Assembly (NCBI RefSeq): GCF_022682495.2
Contig: NC_071389.1
Coordinates: 11,275,199-11,339,198, forward strand
DNA from: Desmodus rotundus
Taxonomy: Eukaryota > Chordata > Mammalia > Chiroptera > Phyllostomidae
Direction: 5' to 3'
DNA length: 64,000 nucleotides
Shown here: piece after piece, positions 32,060-42,574 of the stretch
Position numbering within the stretch: position 1 is the stretch's first letter
Layout of the letters: every line of letters starts with the position of its first letter
Notes under the pieces: generated by a model
Told to the model about the DNA's origin: nothing
Seen by the model: the letters and a program-made list of their open reading frames with translations, nothing else
The model's database searches: none
Program-made: the position numbers and the translations under genes

Positions 32060-32750
32060 TGAAAAGGAAAAATCATTCTGGGGCTTCCTAAATGTCCAAC
32101 CAGAGAGGAATGGTGAATTATTTTATGGAAACTGCGTATACACCTATAGTTTAAAATTACATTTGCAGTTCAAAATAGGATGAGATGTATATGAAAGAAA
32201 CCATGCATTCACATGATACTTTATTGTGAAGCTTCACAATACTGTATTGTGAAGATTTCAAACAAGATGTTTGAAAACATCTTGTGCTGTTTTCAAAAAA
32301 CAGATTTTGAAGAATATTTAATGGATTGTAAAGTAAAAAAAGTAGAATGAATTTATTGTTATAATGATGTGCATAAGAGAAAACAGACTAGAATATAGTT
32401 TAAAAACATATTATTAATCTGTAGCAGGGTTTTAGGAGACATAATTTATTTTTTATACTTTTTGGTTTCAGATGTTCTACAAGTATATATTATTTTACTT
32501 TATGATCAGAAAAGAAGAGTAATGTTTATCAGGTTTATAGTAATGTGGAAATTCAATTTGTTATAATGTTAAATTCAAAAAGCAGGAGACAAAATCATGC
32601 ATAGATATCTCAACTACATAAAAAATACTTTTAAAAGGTGGGAAGGAAATATACCTAAATGTTACCAGTGGTTGTCTTAGCGTGTTTTTTTGCTACTCAA
32701 GTGTTCTTTTTAGTATAGGAAAAAAACATTTTATTTAAAAATTAATTGTG
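32060..32750 (+). repeat. L1M-type 3' fragments
   Basis: GGCTTCCTAAATGTCCAACCAGAG, GAATTATTTTATGGAAACTG and CAGTGGTTGTCTTAGCGTG with long AT-rich stretches are consistent with an old L1 3' UTR. Boundaries are approximate. Confidence 0.5.
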
Positions 32751-32755
32751 ACACT

Positions 32756-33072
32756 GTATTGGTCAGGTTTCTTCAGACAAATGGAACCAATAGGATTGAT
32801 TTATTTATTATAAGGAATTGGCCCTCATGATGATCAAGGTTAGCAAGTCCCAAACCTGTAGCGTGAGCCAGGAGACAGGAGACTTAGGAACACCAATGGG
32901 GAGGCTGGAGACCTAGGGGAGCCTCCAGCTGAACACAGTCTGCTGAAGAATTCCCCCTTGCTTGGGGTGGCTGGTCTTTTTGTTCTGTTAAGGCCTTCAA
33001 CTGATTGGACGAGGCACACCCACAGAATGGAGGGCAATCTGCTTACTCAAGGATTTAAATGTTAATCTCATC
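32756..33072 (+). repeat. ERVL-type LTR (MLT2-like)
   Basis: Begins TGTATTGGTCAGGTTTCTTCAGAC, then AACCAATAGGATTGATTTATTTATTATAAGGAATTGGC, GGCTGGTCTTTTTGTTCTGTTAAGGCC and CTGATTGGACGAGGCACACCC, AATGTTAATCTCATCC. This is the well-known ancient LTR order as I recall it. A VES SINE is inserted right after it. Confidence 0.55.
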
Positions 33073-33073
33073 C

Positions 33074-33322
33074 AAAAATGTCCTTCTGCCCTGACCATCA
33101 TGGATCAGTTGGTTGGGCATCATCCCACAAAGCAAAAGGTCACTGGTTCAATCCCCAGTCAGGGCATGTGCCTGGGTTGTGGGTTTGGTCCCCAGTCTGG
33201 GTACGTGCAAGAGGCCACCAATTGATGTTTCCCTCTCACATCAATGTTTCTCTCCCTCTTTTCCTCCCTCCTTCCCCCTCTCTCTAAAAAGAAATAAAAT
33301 CTTTTTAAAAAATGCCCTCCTG
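33074..33322 (+). mobile_element. VES-type bat SINE with target-site duplication
   Basis: The insert (33,089-33,307) has TGGATCAGTTGGTTGGGCATC, GGTCACTGGTTCAATCC, GTCAGGGCATGTGCCTGGG, CACATCAATGTTTCTCTCCC and AAAAGAAATAAAATC. AAAAATGTCCTTCTG (33,074) and AAAAATGCCCTCCTG (33,308) are the duplication, 13 of 15. Confidence 0.93.
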
Positions 33323-33479
33323 GTTGACACATAAAATTATCCAGCACAGACAGCACAACCAATAAATACGCTTGCCAAAAAATAGATCTAACTAAATCGC
33401 GCCAGTCCTCTAGACCTAATATCAGTTCCCATGAGCAACGGGGGGTACAGGAACGTGTGAAAAGACACATATGGAATGA

Positions 33480-34020
33480 GATGATGCAACCCAGTAAAGA
33501 CAACTTAATGGCATACAACAATAGGGGACTAGTGATCGAGGGAAAGTGACTTAAGAGGCACGTCAGTCAAATGTGATGTGTGAACCTCATTTGGATCCTG
33601 ATTTGAATGAACCAATTAAAAGATATTGATGAGAGAATCAGGGAAATCTGAACATTACTTAGAAGTTAGTTGATAGTAAGGTGTTTTTTTTTTTAAATGT
33701 GGCTATGGTATTCTAGTTATATTTTCTAAAACAAGAGGTTTTGTCTCTTAGAAATGCATAATGAGGCACCCACAAATGGAAGGGCCTGATGTCTGAGCTT
33801 TGCTTTCGGACAACTCAGCACACTGTGGGACGTATAGAAGAAACCGGGTCTTCCAAATTTTGATATCTGTTAGTGCTGGGGGTTGGTGGTTGGGAGGGAG
33901 GGTCATGATGTCATTTTCTCTACTTTTATGTGTGTTTAAAATTTTCCATGAAAATGTCCAATTTTTCACCTCTACTTCCAGCCAAAAGTGTGAGAACTTG
34001 CTATTGTAAGCCTCAAGAAT
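33480..34020 (+). repeat. Probable L1M-type 3' UTR fragment
   Basis: AGAGAATCAGGGAAATCTGAACATTAC, GTTAGTTGATAGTAAGGTG, GGCTATGGTATTCTAGTTATATTTTC and AAAATTTTCCATGAAAATG resemble old L1 3' UTR phrases. Family not secure. Confidence 0.4.
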
Positions 34021-34110
34021 TACCTATTGTAGAGCATTTTTAAAGTCATACGGCCCTGTAGGTGAGCATATCATGAGATTTTCCCGGCTCACCAAACTGC
34101 AAGTGTAGAA

Positions 34111-34422
34111 CAGTGCCCTCCAATAGAAATAGAACACAAACCACATACGTAATTTACGGTTTTCTTGGCCACACTAATGCAAATAAAAAGGAACAGGAGA
34201 AGTCAACATTAATAATAATTTTACTTAAGTCAACACATCCATCATATTATCATTTCAATGTGTAGTATAAAAATTATTAACAAAATATTTTACTTTCTTT
34301 TTTATCCTCAATCTTTAAAATCTGGTGCGTATTTTACACCTACAACATATCTCGGTTTGGCCGAGCCACACTGCAAGCCCTCAATAGCTTCACGTGGCTA
34401 CTGGCCACCATACTGGATGGCT
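34111..34422. mobile_element. hAT-Charlie-type MITE, longer copy
   Basis: Starts CAGTGCCCTCCAATAGAAATAG, continues ACCACATACGTAATTTACGG, CATATTATCATTTCAATGTG, AAAATTATTAACAAAATATTTTAC, GGTGCGTATTTTACACC and CACGTGGCTACTGGCCACC, ending with a worn inverted end TGGATGGCTG. Same family as the copy at 28.3 kb but without its large deletion. Confidence 0.75.
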
Positions 34423-35440
34423 GGGCAATCAGGACTCTGGGGTTCTTCTCTGCCCAACTTCTCATGCATTGTCCAGTTCTTGGGTAAGCTTCTTCCTGGC
34501 TGCAAGAAGACTTCCCATAGAAACCAGGGCTCTGTGTTCCTAGTTCGCATTCAACAGGACTGAGAACCTGGCAAACATCTTCTAATGTCTCCTTCACCCA
34601 TGAGGCCTAGACCTGTCATCCTGAGCATTGCAATCATTGGCAAAGGGCACGGGATTGACCTGATTGGACAGACTAATCAGAGGCCTGGAGCTGGCGTCAT
34701 TCTCCTGACTCTCGCAGCTCTTAGTGGGAAAGGGAGGTGATGGATGTTGGGGAGCCACGGCCAAAGTCTATATTAGGGAAGGTGCTAGCACCTGGCATTA
34801 CCATCCAGACTGCTCAAAATCTCCTCCATCGCCCATGAGACAAGAGAACGCAATTCTTCAGTGGGGCAACTTTAATGACCTTTTTCACAAAGGAGCAAAG
34901 AGTTCATTAAGAGTCTGTTTGCAAGCCATCCAGCATGAAGCTGAGCTGTTGGCAGAGACCCATAGACCTGCCTAAGGAAACAAACCCACACTTCCACATT
35001 CCTTCCGCACAGTGCAGATGCCTGAGATACACAAAACAGCCCCACCTGGCATCCTCACCTGCTCCGCCCACCGCTCATTAGCTGAGAGAACTTGGGCGGC
35101 ACAGTGGGCTGCCCTGGCTATGTTTCCCATTTGTAAAATGGGGGATTATTTTACAACAGGGGTGGTCAGTGGTTGACCTAGAGTCTTGCGGAACTGAGCC
35201 TTTAATCTGTGGGGTCTGCGCTAACTCGGAGCGGGTGGTGCCGGATTTGAATGTGGGGTGCCCAGTCAGCATCTGGAGAGGACTGGAGAAGCGCTGGATG
35301 TGGAAAACCCCACGCCTTTGGCGTCACAAGTGTTGTTGGTGTGAGCAGGAGTAGGGAAAACCGGTCTTTCTCCTCCTGCATGCATACGCTCACGGGAAAA
35401 ATGGGGCAGACTTTGGTAGTCAGGGTTATCCTAGAAAACT
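34423..35440. other. Unassigned non-coding sequence
   Basis: No gene or repeat family recognised apart from a MIR-like phrase near 35,125 (CATTTGTAAAATGGGGGATTA). Confidence 0.35.
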
Positions 35441-35444
35441 TAAA

Positions 35445-35690
35445 TGCCGTCAGTTCATAGGGACAGAAGTAGAGCGGTGGTTACCAGGGAGGAAGGATGG
35501 GGAGTCGATGCCCAGCGGTGCCGAGGTTCAGTTTGGGGTGATGAAGACTTTCTGGAGATGGACAGTGGTGATGGGAGCACGATAACGTGAACACAGTCAG
35601 CGCCACCAAGTTGCACCTAAAAATGTTAAAATCCCAGGCAACATGTATTGTACTGTAACATATTTTTTCCAAAAAGTTACCCTGGAAAAT
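35445..35690 (+). repeat. L1MB-like 3' UTR
   Basis: GACAGAAGTAGAGCGGTGGTTACCAGGG, AGGTTCAGTTTGGGGTGATGAAG, CTGGAGATGGACAGTGGTGATGG, CACGATAACGTGAAC and GCACCTAAAAATGTTAAAAT are the L1 3' UTR phrases in order. Confidence 0.85.
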
Positions 35691-35789
35691 GCACAATCTG
35701 TTGACTACATTTTGTTCATGGAACCGACTCACCGAAGCACAATTCTCAGCTCTGGCTGTTCCACCATTTGTTCTCCCCTCACTCTGAGA

Positions 35790-36135
35790 AGGTTAAGGTC
35801 AGGGGTGTTACAGTCAGACAAACCTGGGGTGCACGCCCAGCCCTATCACTTGCTGGCTGGGGGACCAGGCTAAGTTACTCAAATAGAAAATTGTCCGCTC
35901 ACATTTATGGACTCACTGAGCATTGTCCTTTAGGGTGGGCACTGCACTGAGCGTCTCACATGCATCACTTCATCTCATCCTGGTCATCGCCACATACAAT
36001 CCGTTCTAACATTTATTCCCGCGTCTCGGGAGGAAAGTGAGGCGCGGCGAGGTAAAGTAACTCAGCCAAGGCTACACTGTCAGCAAGCAGGGGAATTAGG
36101 ACTCACGCCCAGACCTGGCCGACTTTTCCATTTGG
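35790..36135 (+). repeat. Two consecutive MIR SINE fragments
   Basis: AGACAAACCTGGGGTGC...CTATCACTTGCTGGCTGGGGG...GCTAAGTTACTCAA is one MIR core. GCACTGCACTGAGCGTCTCACATGCATCAC...AAGTGAGGCGCGGCGAGGTAAAGTAACTCAGCCAAG begins another. Confidence 0.75.
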
Positions 36136-36439
36136 CACGGGAGGCACATGTGGAGGACTCACAGTACTTTCAGGGGGCCACAAAGTTGTTTTAATTTTCA
36201 TTTACTTCTAAATCAGAAGGAAAAAAATTACTATAATGATAATGACTATACAATAATGAATTCAATCTGGATTAGGTTCATCTTTATTCCAATATAGTCA
36301 TAAAATATGCTTAATATTTTTATGGAAGGGAGGGGCCCATAAGGGCAAGAGTGCCCAGGGCCCATGATATCAGGACCTCTAACCCCAGACCCTCTAACTC
36401 CAGGCCCCCAGGTTTAAACCATTACAGCTTACCAACTCT

Positions 36440-37310
36440 CCAAACCTTGGTCAACCCACTTTAAGACTGGATGTCTGTGCAGACTCAGACAAGACACCTT
36501 TTCTATGCCTCAGGCTCCTCCTCTGTGACATGGGGCTGATCGGTGGTGTCTATTTGCCTCTGGCCACGCAGATGCCCTGAGTAAATGTGCAGAAGACCTG
36601 AGCAATGCACCCGATGCTCAGTGAGGGCTCTGTAATGACCAGCTACGTCTGACATCATTCCTCACTGAACAGAAGGGGCTGCAGCACAGACCCCAGAGGG
36701 GCTGTCTCTGGGAGGGCCAGCTGGCCAACGGCCTCAGCGCAGCGACACCTCGTCAGGCACACCAGGAATTCCACAGCATCTTCACAGTGGCCCCCAGAGA
36801 GATTCAGAGGTGTTGTTCTTCAACCAACCAGGGGAGAGCCATGCTTATAAAAGCTTCCAGGCCTCAGTGATAATGTTCCCCCTTCCCATACCCCTTGCCA
36901 CTCCCCTGGGCCCTTTTCTACCTTCGCTCAGTTTCTGCAGGAAGCAGGACAGAAGGGACTGTGTTTTAAGCAAGTGTAGAAGAAAGAATACAGGCTTGGA
37001 ACTCTCAGGAACTGGCGTTGCATTCCGGCTCTGCCAAAACAAGTTTGAATAAGTCACGCAACTTCTCTGAGCCCAGAGCCCTTGGCTGGATATTAGGAAC
37101 ACATAATTAACTGAGGAATAATACTCGTGACCATCATTACTACAGGGTAGTGGTACAAGCATAAGGGCTAAGTGATCAGAGTCCCTCAGTTCAAATTCTG
37201 ATTTCCACCCCTTGGAAGGATGGAATGCAATAATTATATCTAAAACTCGGCAATACTGGGGACACAAGTAAGTATAAAGGTCAGCAATTTTCACCTTAAT
37301 CATAATTGTG
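36440..37310 (+). repeat. Cluster of worn MIR fragments
   Basis: MIR core phrases occur at 36,500 (TATGCCTCAGGCTCCTCCTCTGTGAC), 36,975-37,075 (AAAGAATACAGGCTTGGA...AATAAGTCACGCAACTTCTCTGAGCCC) and 37,145-37,200 (GTGGTACAAGCATAAGGGC...TCAAATTCTGATTTCC), all plus strand. Confidence 0.6.
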
Positions 37311-37589
37311 CCTCTTTATGAGCCCTCTAGCAAATAGTCCAGTTTCCCAAGTGCACACAGTAGGTGTCCAGTGAACAGATGTTAAATGAACAGAGGAATG
37401 AATCAATGGGTGAACTAATGAACAAGCTTGCTATCGCTCTCTGTCTGGGGCTCTTTTCTTTATGCCAAATCTCCCTTGACCTAACTAAGGGCAATAGACA
37501 TTTTTGCAGCCTCAACATTTTCCATTTTCTTGTTTCTTCTGGACTGTATGAGGTGGTTTAAAATTCACCTGGGACGTTGACTCTCCTTT

Positions 37590-38057
37590 CAAGAGTCACA
37601 GGTTAAGTTTTGACCCTCATTTCCTTCCTCCTGACTGTCAGCAGAGCATAGTGACTCACTCCTACCCAACAGAATGAAATGGAAGTGGCAGTGTGCAACC
37701 CCCAAGACTAGGTCATAAAAGTCATCGAGGCTTCCACCTTGGGCTCGCTCTGGGCTCGCTCACTCCCGGGAAAAGGCTGCCACGTCGTGAGTACCCTGGA
37801 AGGGCGCATGGAGTGAGGGACTGAGTGCGTGCTGCCGACGTCCATGTGAGCGGGCCCTCATGGATGCAGGTCCTCCAGCCCCCGTCAAGCCTTCGATGAC
37901 TGCGGCCCCAGCCAAACTTGTCAGAGATTCTGAGCAAAAGCCACCCAGCTGAGCCACTCCCAATTTCCTGGCCACGGAAACTGTGAGATAACGTGTTATT
38001 TTCAGCTGCTGTTTTGCGGGGGGGTAACTTGTTACACAGCAATAGATAACTGATACA
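37590..38057 (+). repeat. MLT1-like LTR (ERVL-MaLR), solo
   Basis: TAGGTCATAAAAGTCATCGAGGCTTCC, AAAAGGCTGCCACGTCGTGAG, CCATGTGAGCGGGCCCTC, CCTCCAGCCCCCGTCAAGCCTTC, CCACGGAAACTGTGAGATAACG and the terminal GCAATAGATAACTGATACA are the MLT1 order. No internal sequence follows, so it is a solo LTR. The two open frames on its minus strand are not genes. Confidence 0.75.
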
Positions 38058-38695
38058 CTTTGTTGAAGAGGTTGAACAAATACTTTTCTAGTGACACCTG
38101 GCCCATGGAGACTTCTGATGGCCCATTCTCCGTATTGTTTTAACACTATTCAGAAAGTCAGAATCCACACTTTACTTCTGACATTAGTAGACCATGCTTG
38201 CTAATGAATTAAGAACACTTTCCCCATTCGGGTCTCAGGTGGGCTGCATCCTGACACCTGTTATACATCAGCCCTAAGAGGGGTTGGCACCACCAGGTCC
38301 CCATCGGGAAAGAAGAGCCGGGCTTGGGGCCAATCAGGCTGCCATCTGGTCAGTAGCTCTCACATTGTCAGCTTCAGGGGGGTCCATCTCAGAGCACCCT
38401 TTCCTTTCTCGCACCCCCCATGCTGTTTTCACAGCAGCTAATCCCTCCACCTCATTTGGAGACAACTCCAGAATCCTTTCCTGGGTGAGCCAAGTCTCTG
38501 TGAGCTCTGCGGGGAACCCTCACAGGCCTTTGCACCTGGGGAGTGTCTGCCTAATGTGGAGAAGAGCCCGGAAGGGGTGTCTGTGCCGGCCAGACTGAGG
38601 GCTGAGGCTGACAAAGTCAAGCCAGCTCTTCTCATCCCACAGTGAGGACTTTCGCCATCGGGTTGTCCTGGGGCATCGCCAGTGTGGCTATTGCC
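38058..38695. other. Unassigned non-coding sequence
   Basis: No gene or named repeat. A plus frame at 38,284-38,598 and an opposing minus frame show no domain. Confidence 0.35.
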
Positions 38696-38699
38696 ATCA

Positions 38700-38965
38700 A
38701 GTTCAACAGTCTTTTACTGTAGACAAGACCAGGGCACGATAATGAGCAGACAAGGTCCATGCCCTGAAGGAATGCACGGTTTGTTTGGGAAGACAGGCAA
38801 ACCAATCAATAATTACAATTAGGAACAGTAAGCAGAGTTCTGCCCACGCAGGTGAACTGAGAACACAGAGTAGCAGAGAGCAAGGAAGAGTTCCTTCCTT
38901 GGGGATGGAGGAGAGAGGACAGAGGCAGGGAATGCTAAGGAGGCAGGATTGGCCATGAGTCAAGT
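38700..38965 (-). repeat. L2 LINE 3' fragment
   Basis: AGACAAGGTCCATGCCCTGAAGGAATGCACGG and GGCAAACCAATCAATAATTACAATTAGG correspond to the reversed L2 3' end. Confidence 0.65.
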
Positions 38966-39209
38966 ACAGAAAGGAATAAATCCTGGGTCAAGGACCTGGA
39001 AGGCTAGGGCAAAAACACCTGAGTTCTTGGTCATAACTTCTGGGTGCAGGTGGGATCTGATGTATCCTCCTCCAAATCCTCTTGGAGTCTGGCTGGAACA
39101 CGAACCACCAAACCAGACGTGAAAGTTAAAGGAAGTTCTCATGAAAAGAGACCACACCCAGTCTGTAGTGAGAGTCATGTCGCAAGTGCTGAGTGCAGGT
39201 TTCTTGTCA

Positions 39210-39580
39210 AATCCGAAGTCTGTTCACTTTCTCCATCTGCACTGCCCTCAGCCGGGTCTCAGCCACCATCCTCTTCTGCTCAGACTTTGCAGTAGTCACC
39301 TAACTGGTGTCCTCATTTCTAGCCCCCATTTCTACCTTTACATGACAGCCACAGCAACCCTTTCAAAAACTCAGACTCTATAATGTCACCCCCCTGCTTA
39401 AAACCCTGGGAAGGTCTTCTAATAACTCTCAGGATAAACTACCCTCTTTTCTTCACTCTACCAGGCCCATGGTCTTTCCTCTGCCTACCTCTCCTGCCCT
39501 GCCCCACCTGCTCACCCTGTCCCACTCACTGGCCTTGTACTGTTGCCCAGTATACCAAGCTCTTCCTCACTCAGAGCCAC
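39210..39580 (+). repeat. L2 LINE fragment, left half
   Basis: CAGTAGTCACCTAACTGGTGTCC, CAACCCTTTCAAAAACTCAGACTC, TGTCACCCCCCTGCTTAAAACCCTGGG and ACCAGGCCCATGGTC are L2 ORF2 phrases on the plus strand. It appears to continue at 40,105. Confidence 0.85.
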
Positions 39581-39584
39581 CCAC

Positions 39585-40060
39585 TTACTCAAAACGTATT
39601 TATCTAGCACGTTCTGTGCACCGGACATCGTTCTCAGCACTGAAGACACAACAGGCAACAAAATGCACAGAAGTCCTTGCCCTTGGGAAGCTTACACTTT
39701 AGTGAGGGAAGACAGATCTAAACAAGACAAGTAAAAAATAACTACAGTATGTCGGATGGGAATCAGTACTAAGGAAAAAAAAAGAAAGCTCAGAGAGTGG
39801 ATCAGAGGTATTGGGAGTGAGTTTACAGTTTTCAACATGGTAGCCAGGGATGGTCTCAGTGAGATGGTGACACTTGAGACTTGAAGGGGGTAAGGGAACA
39901 GGCCATGCACGCAAAGGCGTGGAGAAGGAGCACTCTCGGTAGTGGGGATAGCAAGTGCAAAGGCCCTGAGGCCGGGCCATGCCTAGTATGTTCAAGGAGC
40001 TACAAGGAGGCCAGAGGGGCTAAAAGGGAGTAAGAGGTGAGATTCAAGAAGTAGTGGGGA
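39585..40060 (-). repeat. L2 LINE 3' part in reverse orientation
   Basis: TCTGTGCACCGGACATCGTTCTCAGCACTG, GTCCTTGCCCTTGGGAAGCTTACACTTTAG, GGTGACACTTGAGACTTGAAGG and GCAAGTGCAAAGGCCCTGAGG are the reversed L2 3' end. Confidence 0.85.
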
Positions 40061-40104
40061 TCCCAACCAGGGGAGGCTGACAAGCTGGCACAAGAACTTT
40101 GGCA

Positions 40105-40395
40105 CCGTTAGAATCTTCTACCTAGAGTGTTCTATCCTGCCCCTTCACGTGGCTGACTCTCTCCCATTTTTCAGATCTCAGAGAGCCTGTGCTTGACCAC
40201 CCTCACACTTTACTATCACAACTCCCTCTCTTCTTTGTAACGAGTCCCCAGATATGCAACTGTTTGATCTAATTCCATAGCACAAGTCCCACCAAGGGCA
40301 GGGGTCCTATCTGTCTTGTTGACCATTGTAAACCCAGGGCTTAGCAGCCTGTCCAGCACTTGTACATGTTCAACAAACAATTTAGTGAATGAAAG
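40105..40395 (+). repeat. L2 LINE fragment, right half and 3' end
   Basis: GTGTTCTATCCTGCCCCTTCAC, TTTCAGATCTCAGAGAGC and AAGGGCAGGGGTCCTATCTGTC through GTTCAACAAACAATTTAGTGAATGAAAG is the L2 3' end on the plus strand, resuming about where 39,580 stops. Confidence 0.8.
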
Positions 40396-40808
40396 AAAGA
40401 AACAGGGAGATTCTGTCATTATTATTTCTAGTGCAAATCCAATGGAATAGGAAGAAATATGTTTTGATGTTGGAGGAAGATCCCCAGGAATTCTGTGGAC
40501 AGCGGCCTAGAGGTGAAAGAGCTTTCAGACGGAGGGAGGGAGAAAGGGAAGGAGGGAGAAAGAAATCAAAGAAATTGAGAAAATAAAAAACCAAAAACAT
40601 GCCACACTTAAAGGCTTGGGAATGAGAATGGCCTTCACAATAACAATAGAAGCTAGAAGGCAAAGGAACAAAGCCTTCAGAATGCTGAGTGGAAGATATT
40701 GTTAGCATCCAATTCTACACTGGGCCTATCTACCAGTCAGGTGTGAGACAGGATGAACACAATTCCAGATACTCAACCGCTCAAAAATGTTACCTCTTAC
40801 GCACTTTT

Positions 40809-41215
40809 TCTTAGAGAGTAATGGATGGTGTACTCCTCCCACATGAGAGAAAAGCACAAGAAAAAGTGCTCCTTATGTGCACTTACACACACAAAAGCCT
40901 GCACATGGATGTTTATATTAGCAGCTTTGTTCATAATCGCCAAATATCGGAAGCAACCAAGAGGTCCTTCAACAGACGACTGGAGACACAAACAGCATTC
41001 AGGTGCATTCAGGCAGTGGATTATCATTCAGGCTGAAAGGAAATGAGCTATCAAGCCACGAAAAGACAAGGAGGAACCTTCAACACATGTTGCAGAGTGA
41101 AAGAGGTCTTTCTGAAAGGATGTTTACTGTATGATTCCAACTATAGATCATGCTGGAATGGTAGCCGGAGAATGATGGACGATGTACTCCTCCCATATGA
41201 GAGAAAAACACAGGA
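40809..41215 (+). repeat. L1 LINE ORF2 C-terminus/3' UTR fragment, copy A
   Basis: ACACACAAAAGCCTGCACATGG, CGCCAAATATCGGAAGCAACC, AGTGGATTATCATTCAGGC and GAAATGAGCTATCAAGCC are the L1 3' phrases. This copy pairs as an inverted repeat with 42,738-42,970 and shares a 50-bp direct repeat with 41,176. Confidence 0.85.
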
Positions 41216-42570
41216 AGCAGTGGCTCCAACCCAGGAGAAAGGTGAGGGAAACTCACAAGCTGATGGCAAAGGGAAGGCTCCGGATGACAGCTGTGCAGAG
41301 CTCAGTCCAGATGTGCACAGGACGGAGGAGGGCTCCAGGATCGAGGTCTCCTGGAAAATAGGGAATTCACACACTGTGGACCCCATGCAACCAGCACAGC
41401 TTGCATAATTTGCAAAATAAAAATGAAGATCTTGTTCAAAAATTATTAAGGATTTCAAGATGGTGCAAGCAGAGCATTAAAGCTCCAGGTCACATGCCCA
41501 GGCAGTTGAGAGCTACTCGTATCAGAGGGTGAGAGAGACCAACTACAGTTGATTTAAGGAGAAAGGGGATTTTCTAAAAGGATGTTAGGTGACCCACAGA
41601 GTCTCAAAAGGGCTGGAGAACTTCGTTCATAGCTATCCAACTAGAAATAACTCTTGAAACCAGGCTGTTAGCGGGTCAGGTGAGGGTGACGCTGCTGCCG
41701 TCCCCACGTACCAGGCACCGCTCCTTGTAGAGCTGACACTGCTGGGTCCCTCCCTGGGCAGGGCTCGCTGCAGGCCCCCTACAACTTCTTCTACCACAAA
41801 AACATCCTTGCACTTCCTGCTTCTCCAGTGATTACTGGTCTATTTGAAGCCTCAGACGTGTGCACTGCATCCGATGGGTGAGCCCAAGCCAGGTGCCCAT
41901 GCCCTAGCCCCAAGGCACTGGGAAAGCGAGCATCTAGAATCTTCCTCTGCATTGGTGGAGCTCTGCTTCCCACAAGTCTCATAAGGGGGAATTCCCCAAG
42001 CACAGGATGGGTTCAAGATTCGTCATTTTGGAAGAATGACAAGAATTGTTGATGTTTTAGATTTTTTAAAAAACACAGAAGCAAAACTAAGCAAATGAAA
42101 AAAAATGAGACAAATAGAAACACAGACAAAAATGAAACGAAAAGTTGTTCAAGAAGGGAAACAGAACCACAGTGTTGTGCATTTGCATATTCTGAATATG
42201 CACAAACCGCAAGTGGATTTAACCCAAATTCTCCTATTTAGCACACCGTGAAGATGAAAAGGGGAGAATCGCGGTTGTTGATGATTTAAGAAAGCTAACG
42301 TGTCATCTGCTGTAATAGAAGTTAATAGAGAATGCCTAAAATGGATTCATGGAAGATTAGAAGTAAAATCGTATTTAGAGAGAGGGACATAAATGCCAGA
42401 AGCAGCTGCTAAAACACTGAAAGTGGGCCTCTGGGGACCAAGTTCATAGTTTATAGCAGGGCTCACTCTTCGTGTCGTATAGTCTATGGGCTTTAACAAA
42501 GGCGTGATGTCAGGTATACACCGTTATAGTATCCTATAGAATAGATTCATTGCCTTAGATATCCCATGGG
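41216..42570. other. Sequence between L1 copies, unassigned
   Basis: 41,216-42,000 is unique-looking with no gene. 42,040-42,300 is A-rich with L1-like phrases (AAATGAAAAAAAATGAGAC) but cannot be placed. No frames of note. Confidence 0.35.
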
Positions 42571-42574
42571 CTCC

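Noticed and set aside
36845..37303. 152-codon minus frame
   Set aside because: Runs antisense through worn MIR pieces; no protein features.
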